A program made the position numbers and the translations under genes. Of a DNA stretch of 64,000 nucleotides, positions 62,620 to 64,000 are shown in pieces. The notes under the pieces are model-generated. The model had not been told where the DNA came from. It saw only the letters and a program-made list of their open reading frames with translations, and did no database searches. Position 1 is the first letter of the stretch, and every line of letters begins with the position of its first letter. Source of the stretch: Pedobacter sp. FW305-3-2-15-E-R2A2 (lineage in GTDB: Bacteria; Bacteroidota; Bacteroidia; Sphingobacteriales; Sphingobacteriaceae); contig NZ_CP151803.1 of NCBI RefSeq assembly GCF_038446955.1, forward strand, positions 62,001-126,000. The letters run 5' to 3'.

Positions 62620-64000
62620 ATGAGTAAAATTAACAGGAAGCAAGATGCTTTGGACTACCACTCGCAAGGGCGACCGGGGAAAATACAGGTAATACCGACA
62701 AAACCAACAAACTCTCAGAGAGATCTGGCATTGGCGTATTCACCAGGTGTAGCTGAACCTTGTTTAAAAATAGCAGAAAACACAGAAGATGTATATAAAT
62801 ATACCGCGAAGGGAAACCTGGTTGCGGTAATTAGTAATGGAACAGCGGTTTTAGGTCTTGGTGATATTGGTCCTGAAGCGGGTAAACCTGTGATGGAAGG
62901 TAAAGGTCTTCTTTTCAAGATTTTTGCTGATATCGATGTTTTTGACTTAGAGCTGGATACTAAAAATGTTGATGATTTTGTTAAAATCGTAAAAGCCCTT
63001 GAGCCTACTTTTGGCGGGGTGAATCTGGAAGATATTAAAGCACCGGAGTGCTTTGAAATTGAACGTCGCTTAAAAGAGGAAATGAATATTCCTGTCATGC
63101 ACGACGATCAGCATGGTACCGCCATTATCTCTGCAGCAGCATTGATCAATGCCTGCGAATTGCAGAAAAAGAAAATGGATAAGATTAAGATTGTGGTGAA
63201 TGGTGCCGGTGCTGCCGCGATTTCCTGTACCCGTCTTTATGTTTCTTTAGGTGCTAAAAAAGAAAATATCGTGATGTGCGACCGTACTGGCGTGATCCGC
63301 GATAACAGGGCAAACCTGGATGCCATTAAAGCTGAATTTGCGACTTCAAGAGCATTGGTTACCCTGGAAGATGCGATGAAAGATTCTGATGTGTTCATCG
63401 GTCTTTCTTCTGCAGATTGTGTAACGGTAGAGATGTTGAAATCGATGGCCAAAAATCCGATCGTTTTTGCCATGGCAAACCCTAACCCGGAGATTGCTTA
63501 TGAACTGGCCATCAGCTCCCGTAAGGATTTGATTATGGCAACAGGCCGTTCTGACTATCCTAACCAGGTGAACAATGTATTGGGCTTCCCATACATTTTC
63601 AGAGGGGCATTGGATGTAAGGGCTACAAGCATCAATGAGGAGATGAAAATTGCTGCCGTGAAGGCGATTGCGGAACTGGCTAAGAAGTCTGTTCCTGAGG
63701 CCGTAAATATGGCTTACAATGAAAAGAATATTAAATTCGGTAAAGACTATATTATTCCAAAACCAGTGGATTTACGTCTGATGACGAATGTATCTACTGC
63801 AGTGGCTAAAGCAGCAATCGAATCCGGTGTTGCCCGCAAAATCATCACCGACTGGGATGCGTATACGGAAGAGTTGAAACAACGTTTGGGAATGGATGAT
63901 GCGATTATGCGTGCCATTACCAACAAAGCGAAGTCTGACCCTAAACGTGTGGTATTTACAGAGGCTGATAATTACAAGATCCTGAAAGCAGCTCAGATTG
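62620..64000 (+). CDS. maeB: NADP-dependent malic enzyme, large form (3' truncated by window)
   Basis: Oxidative decarboxylation of malate to pyruvate. The ATG at 62620 ([20 protein letters not shown]) opens a frame that runs off the window end; 460 residues are visible. Malic domain: [34 protein letters not shown] segment, [18 protein letters not shown](P)-binding domain: [15 protein letters not shown] and [10 protein letters not shown]. Beyond about residue 435, [19 protein letters not shown] begins the phosphate acetyl/butyryltransferase-like domain of the MaeB class, which usually totals about 760 residues. Confidence 0.95.
   Translation, partial: MSKINRKQDALDYHSQGRPGKIQVIPTKPTNSQRDLALAYSPGVAEPCLKIAENTEDVYKYTAKGNLVAVISNGTAVLGLGDIGPEAGKPVMEGKGLLFKIFADIDVFDLELDTKNVDDFVKIVKALEPTFGGVNLEDIKAPECFEIERRLKEEMNIPVMHDDQHGTAIISAAALINACELQKKKMDKIKIVVNGAGAAAISCTRLYVSLGAKKENIVMCDRTGVIRDNRANLDAIKAEFATSRALVTLEDAMKDSDVFIGLSSADCVTVEMLKSMAKNPIVFAMANPNPEIAYELAISSRKDLIMATGRSDYPNQVNNVLGFPYIFRGALDVRATSINEEMKIAAVKAIAELAKKSVPEAVNMAYNEKNIKFGKDYIIPKPVDLRLMTNVSTAVAKAAIESGVARKIITDWDAYTEELKQRLGMDDAIMRAITNKAKSDPKRVVFTEADNYKILKAAQI

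Noticed and set aside
1..64000. tRNA or rRNA genes
   Set aside because: No T-loop-like GGTTCGAATCC-type sequence with a matching acceptor stem and no rRNA-like conserved blocks were noticed on either strand.

Overview
The window looks like chromosomal DNA of a Bacteroidota bacterium, most likely a Sphingobacteriaceae member close to Pedobacter. The evidence is a SusC/SusD pair, a type IX secretion type B substrate followed by PorP/SprF-like and PorE-like genes, membrane-bound AraC regulators, GAF/PAS hybrid histidine kinases, DUF4292 and DUF6266 proteins, and several promoter-like sequences of the Bacteroidota form TTTG-N19-TAnnTTTG. There is little Shine-Dalgarno signal before starts. I see no rRNA, tRNA, CRISPR array, intact insertion sequence or prophage. 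The genus is inferred, not proven.

Region 1 (1-7.8 kb) is surface and secretion related. It begins with a 5'-truncated patatin plus beta-barrel protein. A compact cluster follows: a PapD-like periplasmic chaperone, three small secreted pilin-like proteins, and a 914-residue outer-membrane protein whose layout resembles a fimbrial usher. I regard this as the best candidate for a poorly described system, a Bacteroidota chaperone-usher-like assembly. Region 2 (7.9-25 kb) concerns glycan use and sensing: a GH125 alpha-mannosidase, a GH20 beta-hexosaminidase, a hybrid histidine kinase, a beta-barrel outer-membrane protein, a SusC/SusD pair with two copies of a LacI-operator-like 13-mer upstream, and three membrane-anchored AraC-like genes, the third lacking its DNA-binding domain.

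Region 3 (25.2-37.7 kb) is a type IX secretion module. A giant 3131-residue adhesin-like protein carries a highly regular array of DUF11 repeats (period 381 bp) and a type B sorting domain. It is followed at once by PorP/SprF-like and PorE-like (TPR-PD40-OmpA) genes. Region 4 (37.7-50.4 kb) holds housekeeping genes (dxs, glyA, comF-like, rlmN, rluF), a second hybrid kinase, a small ATPase, DinB-like, DUF6266 and WYL-regulator genes. Between the ATPase and comF lie two copies of a hairpin element with a shared 16-base flank and promoter-like sequence. Two gene remnants (OmpA-tail-like and ORF6N) mark decayed accessory DNA.

Region 5 (50.9-64 kb) is a mostly co-oriented series: amidohydrolase, NPD-type flavin oxidoreductase, acylphosphatase, polysaccharide flippase, dut, TPR protein, DUF4292 lipoprotein, EnvC-like murein hydrolase activator, two TatA proteins, gatA, a LysM lytic transglycosylase and a malic enzyme cut by the window end. 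Many of these serve envelope and peptidoglycan maintenance. Coordinates of starts are my choices; where I moved a start downstream of the longest open frame I say so.
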